Source: Acinetobacter calcoaceticus DSM 30006 = CIP 81.8 (GTDB lineage: Bacteria; Pseudomonadota; Gammaproteobacteria; Pseudomonadales; Moraxellaceae). Taken from it: DNA of 64,000 bases. The stretch is taken from assembly GCF_000368965.1 (NCBI RefSeq), contig NZ_KB849779.1, forward strand, positions 310,001-374,000, given 5' to 3'. A model generated the notes under the pieces. It did not search any database. It was given only the letters and a program-made list of their open reading frames with translations, and was not told where the DNA came from. Below are positions 56,475 through 64,000 of the stretch, one piece after another. Made by a program: the position numbers and the translations under genes. How positions within the stretch are numbered: position 1 is the first letter of the stretch; each line of letters starts with the position of its first letter.

Positions 56475-56506
56475 AAATAAAAAAGCCTTTCATTATAGAA
56501 AGGCTT
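56475..56506 (-). terminator. Terminator of pgsA
   Basis: On the minus strand AAGCCTTTC and GAAAGGCTT form a perfect 9-bp stem around a 6-nt loop, then a T run. It begins 18 bp after the pgsA stop codon. Confidence 0.88.
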
Positions 56507-56523
56507 AATCATTCAATCTGAAA

Positions 56524-57111
56524 TTAAGGTTGCTTCAAATAAGGCCAAGCTGCTCTTAGGTAAATAAACATTGACCATAAAGTAAGAATCACAGCGGTAT
56601 ATAACAAGGCATATGCCAGCATTTCTAAAGGCTGCCAATTAAGTAAAAACACACTGATGGCAATCATCTGAAAAGCTGTTTTATATTTGCCTACTGTCGA
56701 TACAGCCACACTCGTTCTTGCGCCAAGCTCTGCCATCCACTCACGTAAAGCAGAAACTGTAATTTCTCTTGAAATAATGACAATTGCAGCAAAAGCCATT
56801 GATATGGTGGGATTCCACTGCACCAAAACAATCAGTGCAGCTGCCACCATAAGCTTATCTGCAACTGGATCTAAAAAACGGCCAAATGCTGAAGTCTGGT
56901 TTAAAGTTCGTGCCAAATAGCCATCAAACCAATCGGTAATAGCAGCAAACACAAAAATTGCAGTCAAGATAATATGACGACTCATACTTCCTTCTTGCTC
57001 ACCAATACCCATTGCAGGCGGCCAATACGCAATCACCAAAAATACAGGAATAAGCGCGATACGCGCCAACGTTAGGATATTTGGGATATTCAGGATTCGC
57101 CCTGTGGTCAT
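56524..57111 (-). CDS. pgsA: CDP-diacylglycerol-glycerol-3-phosphate 3-phosphatidyltransferase
   Basis: Makes phosphatidylglycerophosphate, the committed step to phosphatidylglycerol and cardiolipin. It is 195 residues from ATG 57109-57111 (MTTGRILNIPNILTLARIAL). A longer in-frame start at 57267 would add 52 unlikely residues. The CDP-alcohol phosphotransferase motif runs through DWFDGYLAR...GRFLDPVADK, with all four aspartates. Four to five membrane helices. It lies 118 bp downstream of a thioesterase gene. Confidence 0.94.
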   Translation of the reverse strand: MTTGRILNIPNILTLARIALIPVFLVIAYWPPAMGIGEQEGSMSRHIILTAIFVFAAITDWFDGYLARTLNQTSAFGRFLDPVADKLMVAAALIVLVQWNPTISMAFAAIVIISREITVSALREWMAELGARTSVAVSTVGKYKTAFQMIAISVFLLNWQPLEMLAYALLYTAVILTLWSMFIYLRAAWPYLKQP

Positions 57112-57229
57112 AAACACCGCCAATTTAGTCTTCAAGCATCTTGTAACAGACAAAAATACTTTCTTCAATATTGTATCTATCTGTAACAGCCACTTTATAC
57201 GAAATATATGAATCGAGGAAGTAGACTGC

Positions 57230-58024
57230 TTAGGTAAATACCGTAACAGTTTGCCGTAAAATTGCAATTAAATGATCATTTTGATCCCATAAATGCGCAT
57301 ATTCTGTGGAATAACCTTCACCAGCATATTCAGTTACCACTTTATATTTAAACCAGTCACATAGTTGATGCTGGATCGGATGCACATAGGTGATGTGCCA
57401 AGTTAAAGAACTTGCAGGAGCAACTTGTTTAAACATCGGCAATACACCAGGTGGCCAAATATCCATCAGAACAATTAAATCTGGCAAAGTCATTTGACGA
57501 TTTTCATGCTTCTCTGGGGAGAACCTTGACCATCCTCCAAAGTCAGCATACTGACTTCCTGTAACAGGATGATGACCTTCTGCCCAGCATACATCAAAAT
57601 GTTGATAGCATTCTGGCATTTGTCTAGCAAAAGGAAGAGGCTGTAAGTCTTCTGGCTGTGCATAAACTGGAACCATAGGTTCTTGGCGTACTTCAATATT
57701 CGAAGTGCGAGGCACACCAAAGCTTGCAACCAAAATAGTTTGTACAGCACCATCTTGCCATAAACGAGTTTCAAGCGTAGTGACCGACTTTCCTTCCCTT
57801 AAAATTTCAATAGTCAACTGAGCAGGTCCCTGCTGTACAGGGCCAACAAAAGTAATGCTACAACTTAATAATCTTTTATTTGAGTCGTGAATATTTGAAC
57901 ATGCTTTTTGCATCAATAACCCTGCAACAAAGCCACCAAAAACCGTGCGGCCTTGCAACCATCCTTCAGGTATTTCAATCCATTCCTTTTCTTTTATTTC
58001 TTCAAATATTCGCAGTAATGACAT
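57230..58024 (-). CDS. Acyl-CoA thioesterase, TesB-like double hotdog
   Basis: A 264-residue protein with the two-hotdog layout of TesB-like thioesterases. The N-terminal half has RTVFGGFVAGLLMQKACS, a typical hotdog helix following a Gly-rich turn. The C-terminal half has PASSLTWHITYVHPI and YSTEYAHLWDQNDHLIAI, the last ending like other thioesterases (xxGxLIAxxxQ). It probably hydrolyses acyl-CoA; chain length unknown. It lies between uvrC and pgsA on the same strand. Confidence 0.85.
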   Translation of the reverse strand: MSLLRIFEEIKEKEWIEIPEGWLQGRTVFGGFVAGLLMQKACSNIHDSNKRLLSCSITFVGPVQQGPAQLTIEILREGKSVTTLETRLWQDGAVQTILVASFGVPRTSNIEVRQEPMVPVYAQPEDLQPLPFARQMPECYQHFDVCWAEGHHPVTGSQYADFGGWSRFSPEKHENRQMTLPDLIVLMDIWPPGVLPMFKQVAPASSLTWHITYVHPIQHQLCDWFKYKVVTEYAGEGYSTEYAHLWDQNDHLIAILRQTVTVFT

Positions 58025-58144
58025 TCCTTTCCCTAAAACGAAAGTGTTATTAGGAAATATCTTTCATCATTTTGATTGGAATGTGAATGGTCAATCATTG
58101 AGTAATTGGTGAATTATTTTGTCACTCGACCTTTAAGCCTATGC

Positions 58145-59944
58145 TTATTCGTGCAGAATTTTATAAATTGTTCTGGCCATCATCTCACCAAAACCAGGCA
58201 CAAGTGTGAGCTCTTTTTCTGAAGCTTTCAAAACACCTTGGATCCCACCAAAATGAGTCAATAAATCTCGACGGCGTTTCGGTCCCAACCCCGGAATTGC
58301 TTCTAAAACTGATGTACTACGACGTTTATCACGTTTAGCTCGGTGTTTAGTAATTGCGAAGCGATGGGCTTCATCACGCACCTGTTGAATCAAGTGCAAT
58401 GCTTTATTGTCTTCTGGTAATTGAATTTTCGTGCCATCAGTAAAATGTAGGGTTTCAAGCCCGGGTTTACGACCTTCACCTTTAGAGACCCCCACCATAA
58501 AAGCATCGAGCCCAAGCTCTTGCATGACATCCATCGCCATGTGAAGTTGACCTTTACCGCCATCAATCAACAACAGATCAGGCAATATGGCTTTTTTATA
58601 ACGTCGTGTTAAGGCTTGGCGCATGGCAGCGTAATCATCGCCACCGGTAATATCTTGAATGGCAAATTGGCGGTAATCACGCTTACGAGCACCACCTTGG
58701 TCAAACACCACACATGATGCAATTGGAGCTTCACCCATGGTGTGACTAATATCAAAGCATTCAATACGATCGACTGGTCTTCCAATCACTTGTTCTAACT
58801 GATGAAAACGTTCATTGAGTTCTAAATGATTACTCAGCTGTCCCTTAATGGCATGTTGAACATTCATTTCAGCAAGCTCTAGCCACTCCGCACGAGTTTC
58901 TCGCACACTACTCTTAATTTGGACCTTCTTACCAAACTGCTGTGCCAATGCTTCTTCTAACTCTTTATGGTCAGGTAAAGCAATATTCACAATGAGTTCA
59001 TTTGGAACTTCATCTGCAACCTGAAAGTAAAAGTTAGCCATAAAGTCACTGAGCATTTGACCAAGATCATCGCCAAGCATGTCTGGGAAATAACTTTTAC
59101 CACCCAACATTCGCCCATTGCGTACATACATAATTTGCACACAAGTCACGCTAGCCTGATATGCAATTGCCAGAATATCCGCTTCACCCTTAACCTTAAA
59201 AACAGCCTGTTGTGCTTGTACTTCACGAAGCAAAGACAATCGGTCGCGGTAAAAAACAGCTTTTTCAAATTCAAGTTCAGCCGCGGCTTGCTCCATTTTA
59301 GCAATGAGCTCTTGATTTAACTCTTTGGTGTCGCCTTGCAAAAAGCGAATACTGTTATTAACGTCTTCTTTATAATCTTCGGGTGAAATCAGACCTACAC
59401 AAGGTGCAGAGCAACGCTTGATCTGATATTGCAAACATGGGCGCTTGCGCTGTGAGAAGTAGCTATTTTCACACTGACGCACATTAAAAAGTTTTTGCAA
59501 AACAAGTAAGGTATCGCGAGCGCTATAGGCGCTTGGATAAGGTCCAAAGAACTTACCAATTTGATGCTTCCCTTTGCCACGACCGCTCGCAAGTCGAGGA
59601 TAGGGCTTATCTGACGAAACAAAAATATAGACATATGACTTATCGTCCCGCAGCATAATGTTATAAGGCGGACGATGTTGTTTAATTAGGTTTTGTTCTA
59701 AAAGTAATGCTTCGGTTTCTGAACGAGTCACCAAAGTTTCAATATTATAAATTCTTGCAACCAAAGCCTGAGTTTTAGGATGCTCAATCGTTTTAACAAA
59801 GTAACTCGACACCCGATTTTTTAGGTTTTTTGCTTTGCCGACATATAACAATTCACCCTCTTTCCCTAGCATTTTATAAACGCCTGGAAGTTGGGTCATG
59901 TGGGCTAAAATTTTTTCAATGTGGGGACGAGCGTTTTGATTCAC
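58145..59944 (-). CDS. uvrC: Excinuclease ABC subunit C
   Basis: Nucleotide excision repair endonuclease that makes both incisions. It has 599 residues (E. coli 610). Domains in order: GIY-YIG nuclease (GVYKM at 21, [14 protein letters not shown] at 32-45), a cysteine-containing linker ([15 protein letters not shown]), a UVR domain (about 205-240), an RNase H-like second nuclease ([21 protein letters not shown]), and a C-terminal helix-hairpin-helix pair. All look intact. Confidence 0.97.
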   Translation of the reverse strand: MNQNARPHIEKILAHMTQLPGVYKMLGKEGELLYVGKAKNLKNRVSSYFVKTIEHPKTQALVARIYNIETLVTRSETEALLLEQNLIKQHRPPYNIMLRDDKSYVYIFVSSDKPYPRLASGRGKGKHQIGKFFGPYPSAYSARDTLLVLQKLFNVRQCENSYFSQRKRPCLQYQIKRCSAPCVGLISPEDYKEDVNNSIRFLQGDTKELNQELIAKMEQAAAELEFEKAVFYRDRLSLLREVQAQQAVFKVKGEADILAIAYQASVTCVQIMYVRNGRMLGGKSYFPDMLGDDLGQMLSDFMANFYFQVADEVPNELIVNIALPDHKELEEALAQQFGKKVQIKSSVRETRAEWLELAEMNVQHAIKGQLSNHLELNERFHQLEQVIGRPVDRIECFDISHTMGEAPIASCVVFDQGGARKRDYRQFAIQDITGGDDYAAMRQALTRRYKKAILPDLLLIDGGKGQLHMAMDVMQELGLDAFMVGVSKGEGRKPGLETLHFTDGTKIQLPEDNKALHLIQQVRDEAHRFAITKHRAKRDKRRSTSVLEAIPGLGPKRRRDLLTHFGGIQGVLKASEKELTLVPGFGEMMARTIYKILHE

Positions 59945-60077
59945 TATCGGCAGACATGGCTTAATACTGAATAGCTAATGTGATGTTTTCACCCCTACTT
60001 TTCAAGTGCTTTACTGTGCAAGAAGCCAAATTTGAAAAGAGATTTTGATAGGCCCCGACAGACTATGTCGTACTATT

Positions 60078-60608
60078 TTAAGAATCGAGACGATAGTAGC
60101 TATATTTCACATCTTTTTCTTTATAGACAGCATAAGTTTTTTGGCGAAAATCCGAGAACCAGCCATTGCCTGTATATCCCGCAATATGACCATATGTGTG
60201 GCCACTTGTCCGCTCAATAATATAGATATCACCTTCTTGAGGACGGTTAAAAGCAGGTTTAATTTTCTTATAGCCATTTTGTTCAAGCGTATGCCCCCAA
60301 TCAGAGGCAGCTACTGGGTGCTTAGACACATCTGCACCTGCTGCTTGTAAAGCAATACGGATGTTTTTGGCACATTTTTCTTTGCTATGGTTGGCAGATA
60401 TACTTTCAAGCTTACTTGAGAACTTGTGCAAATTAATATTTTGATCTTCAGATTGATGTCTTTTCGCATCAGATTTTTTATGTTTTTCAGTCGTCGAAGC
60501 TGCTTTACGTAACATCACTTTCGTTTTTAAATCGCTTTGAGAACTGTCTTCTTTTCTCACTTTGATATGATGAACATGTGCATGAACTGCGTGATGAGCA
60601 TGAGCCAT
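60078..60608 (-). CDS. CHAP/amidase-like protein with a His-rich N-terminus
   Basis: A 176-residue protein. Residues 1-20 are unusually His-rich (MAHAHHAVHAHVHHIKVRKE), followed by a charged Lys/Ser linker to about 65. The C-terminal domain has the order of papain-like (CHAP/NlpC-P60) peptidoglycan amidases. Cys79, the only cysteine, begins a helix (CAKNIRIALQAAGA). GDIYIIERTSGHTYGHIAGY supplies a candidate His141, and WFSDF a third acidic residue (Asp153). There is no signal peptide, so export would need a dedicated system such as type VI secretion or phage-like release. It is divergent from two small AT-rich genes. An antibacterial effector is a possibility; this is inference. Confidence 0.65.
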   Translation of the reverse strand: MAHAHHAVHAHVHHIKVRKEDSSQSDLKTKVMLRKAASTTEKHKKSDAKRHQSEDQNINLHKFSSKLESISANHSKEKCAKNIRIALQAAGADVSKHPVAASDWGHTLEQNGYKKIKPAFNRPQEGDIYIIERTSGHTYGHIAGYTGNGWFSDFRQKTYAVYKEKDVKYSYYRLDS

Positions 60609-60747
60609 TTTAAAACCTACTTCCGCTAACCAGTCTTCGAAAAAACCGCGTCATTGTAGAATCAAAATTGCTTATTGGTTTTTAATAGTTGTAACAAATT
60701 GCCAGCACTGTGAAGTGAGTCACAAAACTTAATAAAGGTTACTTCCT

Positions 60748-61122
60748 ATGAATACTAAAGAATTTGTCAAAGAACTTATAAATACTGTTTCAGATGAATA
60801 TATCGATACTTATAAACATATTTATTCATCCACTTTAATGGATAATACAATTAAAAAAGATCCCTACTGGCTTGATGCTCTCACTTTTTATCAATCTTTA
60901 TCTCAAAAGGATAAGGAAACTTTATTTAAGATTATTAAACAGACTACTATTGATACTACAAGTACAATTCTAGGTATTATTGATGGTCCTGTGAGCTTAG
61001 ACGAGATTTCTGGTGAGTTTATGCTGACATATACAGAAAATGAGAAGACAGTAATTTTAAGTGGAGATCTACAAGATGAATTCCTTACCAAAATAAAAGA
61101 TAAAGACAAATCACAAGAATAA
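60748..61122 (+). CDS. Small AT-rich hypothetical protein
   Basis: A 124-residue acidic protein of unknown function, mostly helical in the first two thirds (TVSDEYIDTYKHIYSSTLMD) and more beta-like at the end. No signal peptide or membrane helix. It has lower G+C than its neighbours. It is divergent from the amidase-like gene across 139 bp and 33 bp upstream of a second small gene. Candidate immunity protein by position only. Confidence 0.7.
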   Translation: MNTKEFVKELINTVSDEYIDTYKHIYSSTLMDNTIKKDPYWLDALTFYQSLSQKDKETLFKIIKQTTIDTTSTILGIIDGPVSLDEISGEFMLTYTENEKTVILSGDLQDEFLTKIKDKDKSQE

Positions 61123-61155
61123 TATATATGGAATTATAGTTAGGAAAATAAAATT

Positions 61156-61392
61156 ATGAGATTAAAACAAAAGTTTATTTATAGAAACTCGAAAAACGAG
61201 AAAATCAAATTAATACTCGAACCTTGGGCAGAAGAATATGATATTGAATCAAATTCTGAAGTGGAAATCATTGTTGAAGGCGATATAGAAAAAGGATATT
61301 TAATGATTGAATCAGAGACAGATCGTGTTGTCATCTATGGTTGGCAAGGGAGTCTTATTCAAGTTTTCAAAGATGGGGAACTTATTTACTAA
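61156..61392 (+). CDS. Small AT-rich hypothetical protein, beta-rich
   Basis: A 78-residue acidic protein rich in predicted beta strands (SEVEIIVEGDIEKGYLMIES, DRVVIYGWQGSLIQVFKDGE). The ATG follows AGGA by about ten bases. It is probably co-transcribed with the gene 33 bp upstream. It resembles small immunity proteins in size and composition, but I recognise no family. Confidence 0.7.
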   Translation: MRLKQKFIYRNSKNEKIKLILEPWAEEYDIESNSEVEIIVEGDIEKGYLMIESETDRVVIYGWQGSLIQVFKDGELIY

Positions 61393-61455
61393 AGATTTAA
61401 TCTATATTTTATTAATAATCTATTCCTTATAACAGACTATTTTTAGCTTAAAACA

Positions 61456-61477
61456 AAAACGCCCTTTCGGGCGCTTT
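61456..61477. terminator. Terminator between the small genes and lpxO
   Basis: AAAACGCCC and GGGCGCTTT pair (one G-U in the minus-strand RNA) around a TTTC/GAAA loop. On the minus strand it is followed by TTTTTG and serves lpxO, whose stop is 3 bp away. On the plus strand the T run is short. Confidence 0.75.
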
Positions 61478-61479
61478 AA

Positions 61480-62394
61480 TTAAAATACGTATGGTCGAAC
61501 AAAAATCAGGAAGAAAATCCCAAGCATCAAGAACCATTTTAAGAAGTAATACAACTTACGGTTTTTAGCTTTTAATGCTTTGGCTTTAATACGAATTTGG
61601 TAGACATAACCAAACGCTTTATTTAAGCCACCTGTTTGGTCACCTGTTTCATTCGGTGAGCTTGCCGCAGTCATCACACTACGACCGAACCAATGGTTGA
61701 AACGTTCCATCCATTTCACTTTCATTGGACGTTCAACATCTGCAAAGAAAATGATACGGTTTTGATCGGTCTTATTTTCAGCATAATGAATATACGTTTC
61801 ATCAAACACGACACTTTGACCATCACGCCAAGAGTATCTTTCACCATCAACATCAATAAAACAACGATCATCATTCGGCGTAATTAAACCCAAGTGATAA
61901 CGCAATGAACCTGCATATGGGTCACGGTGTCTTACCAAACGGCTATCGGGTGCAAGCTCAGTAAACATTGCGGCTTTAATCGTCGGCAATGTTTTAAGAA
62001 GAGCTGTGGTCTTTGGACAAAGCTCAGCAGCAGACGGATGACTCGATTCGTACCATTTTAAATAAAAACGTTTCCAGCCTGTTTTAAAGAACGAGTTAAA
62101 ACCTAAGTCGTTATAAGTACTCGATGCTTTAATCCCACCTTGATCATATAAAGCTTTCGCTTCATCACGAATCATTTCCCAATTTTCATCCAACACTTTT
62201 AAATCTTTAAAATGCTGAGTGTCGATATAAGGCTGATTCGGCACCTTTGAAAAGATGTACATTAAAAAGTTAATCGGTGCGAGTAAGGTTGAATGGTCAA
62301 AAAATTGACGATAAAACGAGTGACGCACTTTGCCGCGATGTTGGATATACAATGCTGATATCACAAAAATCGCTAATATGATCCACTTAATCAT
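61480..62394 (-). CDS. lpxO: Lipid A 2-hydroxylase LpxO (aspartyl/asparaginyl hydroxylase fold)
   Basis: Fe(II)/2-oxoglutarate dioxygenase that hydroxylates a secondary acyl chain of lipid A, a modification described in A. baumannii. It has 304 residues. A membrane anchor lies at about 3-18 and a second hydrophobic segment at about 284-302. Iron ligands fit His156 and Asp158 (VRHRDPY) and His203 (TYIHYAENK), with Arg213 for 2-oxoglutarate. ESSHPSAAELCPKTTALL is family-like. It ends at a terminator shared with the small genes at 61 kb. Confidence 0.88.
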   Translation of the reverse strand: MIKWIILAIFVISALYIQHRGKVRHSFYRQFFDHSTLLAPINFLMYIFSKVPNQPYIDTQHFKDLKVLDENWEMIRDEAKALYDQGGIKASSTYNDLGFNSFFKTGWKRFYLKWYESSHPSAAELCPKTTALLKTLPTIKAAMFTELAPDSRLVRHRDPYAGSLRYHLGLITPNDDRCFIDVDGERYSWRDGQSVVFDETYIHYAENKTDQNRIIFFADVERPMKVKWMERFNHWFGRSVMTAASSPNETGDQTGGLNKAFGYVYQIRIKAKALKAKNRKLYYFLKWFLMLGIFFLIFVRPYVF

Positions 62395-62964
62395 ATTGCT
62401 ACTCTTTTAAAAGATTGGGGCAACTTCACCTTATATTTAAGGCAATAGAAACCGGAGATTTATTTAATTGGCGCAAATTTTAACAAAATTGACTTATAAA
62501 AAGCCAATGTAAAAAATTAAGTCAAATGATAGAGATCATACTTTAAATAAAAAAAATAAATATACGTTATTTTTCCATAACTTTAAGGACTTAAAATTTA
62601 TGCATATTCCTATTTTCTTTTATAGGCTATGACTTGAACAATTGACTTTTTTGACAAAAAGTTAAGCTTTAAAACTTAATCGTTTTTATATAAAAATTTG
62701 ATAATTCCAATGCGTTATAAAGAAAAAATTAAATTAAAACAAATGACTTTGTTTTACACCTATCTTTATGATTTCTTTTATGCATTTACTAGAGATGAAT
62801 TAAATAAAAAATAAGATGACCCTTGCGTCACGGCTTGATACAACTTGTCAGGTTTTTTTTAGATATAGTTATCGTAAGATTAGCGAAGCATAAATGTGTA
62901 CCAAAGCTGTGCACACGCTTCATAACATCAATTTAGAAGTCCTCCAAAACCAAGGAGATCAGGC
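62395..62964. other. Long gene-free region upstream of lpxO and fadB
   Basis: A 570-bp, very AT-rich divergent region. I find no convincing reading frame, tRNA or strong hairpin. Small dyads such as CCTTA-4-TAAGG (62429-62442) and several TTGACA-like hexamers near 62640-62660 are present. It presumably holds the promoters of lpxO and fadB and a long fadB leader, but I cannot place them. Confidence 0.5.
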
Positions 62965-64000
62965 ATGATCCACGCTGGCAATGCCATTACCGTCCAAATG
63001 CTTTCGGACGGAATTGCAGAATTCCGCTTTGACTTACAAGGTGAGTCGGTCAATAAATTTAACCGTGCAACAATTGAAGATTTCCAAGCTGCTATTGCTG
63101 CGGTAAAAGCAAATAATGATATTAAAGGCTTAGTTGTTACCTCTGGCAAATCAACATTTATTGTTGGAGCAGACATTACCGAGTTTGGTGAAAATTTCGC
63201 TCAAGGTGAAAAAGCGATTGTTGACTGGCTTATGCCTGTTCACGAAATCTTCAATAGCTTTGAAGATTTAGACATTCCAAAAGTTGTTGCTATTAACGGT
63301 ATGGCGTTAGGTGGCGGTTTTGAAATGTGCTTAGTGTGTGACTATCGTGTGATGTCAGAAGCTGCACAAGTGGGCTTACCAGAAATTAAACTTGGTATTT
63401 ACCCAGGTTTTGGCGGTAGCGTACGTTTAAGCCGTGTTATAGGTATCGACAACGCGGTTGAATGGATGGCGATGGCTGCTCCTAAAAAACCGGCTGCTGC
63501 ATTAAAAGACGGTGCTGTAGATGCGGTTGTAGCTGCTGATAAATTACTTGATGCTGCAACAGATTTAGTTAAGCAAGCAATTTCTGGTCGTTTAAACTGG
63601 AAAGCAAAACGTCAAGAAAAACTTGATGCTGTAAAATTGAACCCGCTTGAACAAATGATGGCGTTCAACACAGCAAAAGGTGCTGTACTTGCTAAAGCGA
63701 ATCCTGCTCAATACCCTGCTCCAAAATTATTACTTGACTCATTACAAGCAGGTGCAAGCCTTGCGCGTGACGAAGCATTAAAAGCTGAAGCTGAAGGTTT
63801 TGCTAAAGCAGCAATTACTCCACAAGCTGGTGCATTGATTGGTTTATTCCTCAATGACCAAATTGTTAAGAAAACTGCTAAGAAACATGAAAAAGGTGCT
63901 CACCCTGTAAATCAAGCAGCTGTACTTGGCGCTGGTATCATGGGTGGTGGTATTGCTTACCAAGCGGCAAGCAAAGGCACTCCAATTATCATGAAAGATA
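62965..64000 (+). CDS. fadB: Fatty acid oxidation complex subunit alpha, N-terminal part
   Basis: Multifunctional beta-oxidation enzyme (enoyl-CoA hydratase, 3-hydroxyacyl-CoA dehydrogenase and accessory activities). About 345 residues are visible before the right edge. The crotonase domain (about 1-190) has [14 protein letters not shown], the oxyanion-hole segment [12 protein letters not shown], and [19 protein letters not shown]. The start of the NAD-binding dehydrogenase domain, [19 protein letters not shown], lies just before the edge. The ATG follows AAGGAG (62952-62957). Confidence 0.96.
   Translation, partial: MIHAGNAITVQMLSDGIAEFRFDLQGESVNKFNRATIEDFQAAIAAVKANNDIKGLVVTSGKSTFIVGADITEFGENFAQGEKAIVDWLMPVHEIFNSFEDLDIPKVVAINGMALGGGFEMCLVCDYRVMSEAAQVGLPEIKLGIYPGFGGSVRLSRVIGIDNAVEWMAMAAPKKPAAALKDGAVDAVVAADKLLDAATDLVKQAISGRLNWKAKRQEKLDAVKLNPLEQMMAFNTAKGAVLAKANPAQYPAPKLLLDSLQAGASLARDEALKAEAEGFAKAAITPQAGALIGLFLNDQIVKKTAKKHEKGAHPVNQAAVLGAGIMGGGIAYQAASKGTPIIMKD

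Noticed and set aside
57112..57267. Longer pgsA start
   Set aside because: The extra 52 residues do not resemble PgsA and would reach into the thioesterase gene. The conserved N-terminus begins at 57111.
62928..63176. Minus-strand reading frame over the fadB start
   Set aside because: It is antisense to a clear fadB start with AAGGAG, and it has no ribosome site or homology.

Overview
The window is chromosomal DNA from a gammaproteobacterium of the genus Acinetobacter, most likely the A. baumannii complex. The reasons are low G+C, a two-domain polyphosphate:AMP phosphotransferase of the type first known from Acinetobacter, a fused-subunit Mrp antiporter, an LpxO-type lipid A hydroxylase, and two initiator tRNA genes next to a rimP-nusA-infB-rbfA cluster. 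I see no insertion sequence, prophage, integron, CRISPR array or rRNA operon. Almost everything is core genome. The exceptions in feel are the AT-rich cassette at 60.0-61.4 kb and several gene-free stretches that contain structured signals.

Layout. 1-1.9 kb (minus): start of pnp, then rpsO. 2.0-3.4 kb: a serine hydrolase. 3.4-4.0 kb: no protein gene, but twin 19-bp operator-like sites, a terminator and a probable 6S RNA. 4.0-13.2 kb (minus): recC-recB-recD, with six tandem 12-bp DnaA-box-like repeats across the recD start. 13.4-16.3 kb: a DUF697-like membrane protein, polyphosphate:AMP phosphotransferase and a conserved hypothetical gene. 16.4-19.7 kb: ubiE-ubiJ-ubiB (ubiquinone). 19.8-25.4 kb: FAD monooxygenase, VOC protein, hisIE, an Fbh1-like helicase and a P-loop ATPase. 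25.7-32.0 kb: mrpAB-C-D-E-F-G cation/proton antiporter.

32.0-39.0 kb (minus): tpiA, secG, tRNA-Leu(GAG), two identical tRNA-fMet, rimP, nusA, infB, rbfA. This matches the E. coli order, except that truB-rpsO-pnp does not follow rbfA. 39.2-43.7 kb: pilB-pilC-pilD and coaE (type IV pilus and natural transformation machinery). 43.7-47.2 kb (minus): EamA permease, rlmB, ppnP and a TPR/glycosyltransferase-like protein. 47.3-50.1 kb: recN, algH/yqgE, ruvX. 50.1-53.5 kb (minus): an AaeXAB-like efflux operon, divergent from an IclR regulator at 54.0 kb. 54.8 kb: a candidate free-standing small RNA. 54.9-60.0 kb (minus): alkB and an Ada-like alkyltransferase/activator, pgsA, a thioesterase and uvrC. 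60.0-61.4 kb: a single-cysteine CHAP/amidase-like protein divergent from two small AT-rich genes of unknown function. 61.5-62.4 kb: lpxO. 62.9 kb to the end: start of fadB.

DNA repair is strongly represented (RecBCD, RecN, RuvX, UvrC, AlkB/Ada, Fbh1-like helicase), but the genes lie in separate transcription units. The signals most worth following are the phased DnaA-box array at recB-recD, the gene-free regulated unit near 3.6 kb, the orphan small RNA near 54.85 kb, and the possible amidase toxin/immunity cassette near 60.5 kb.
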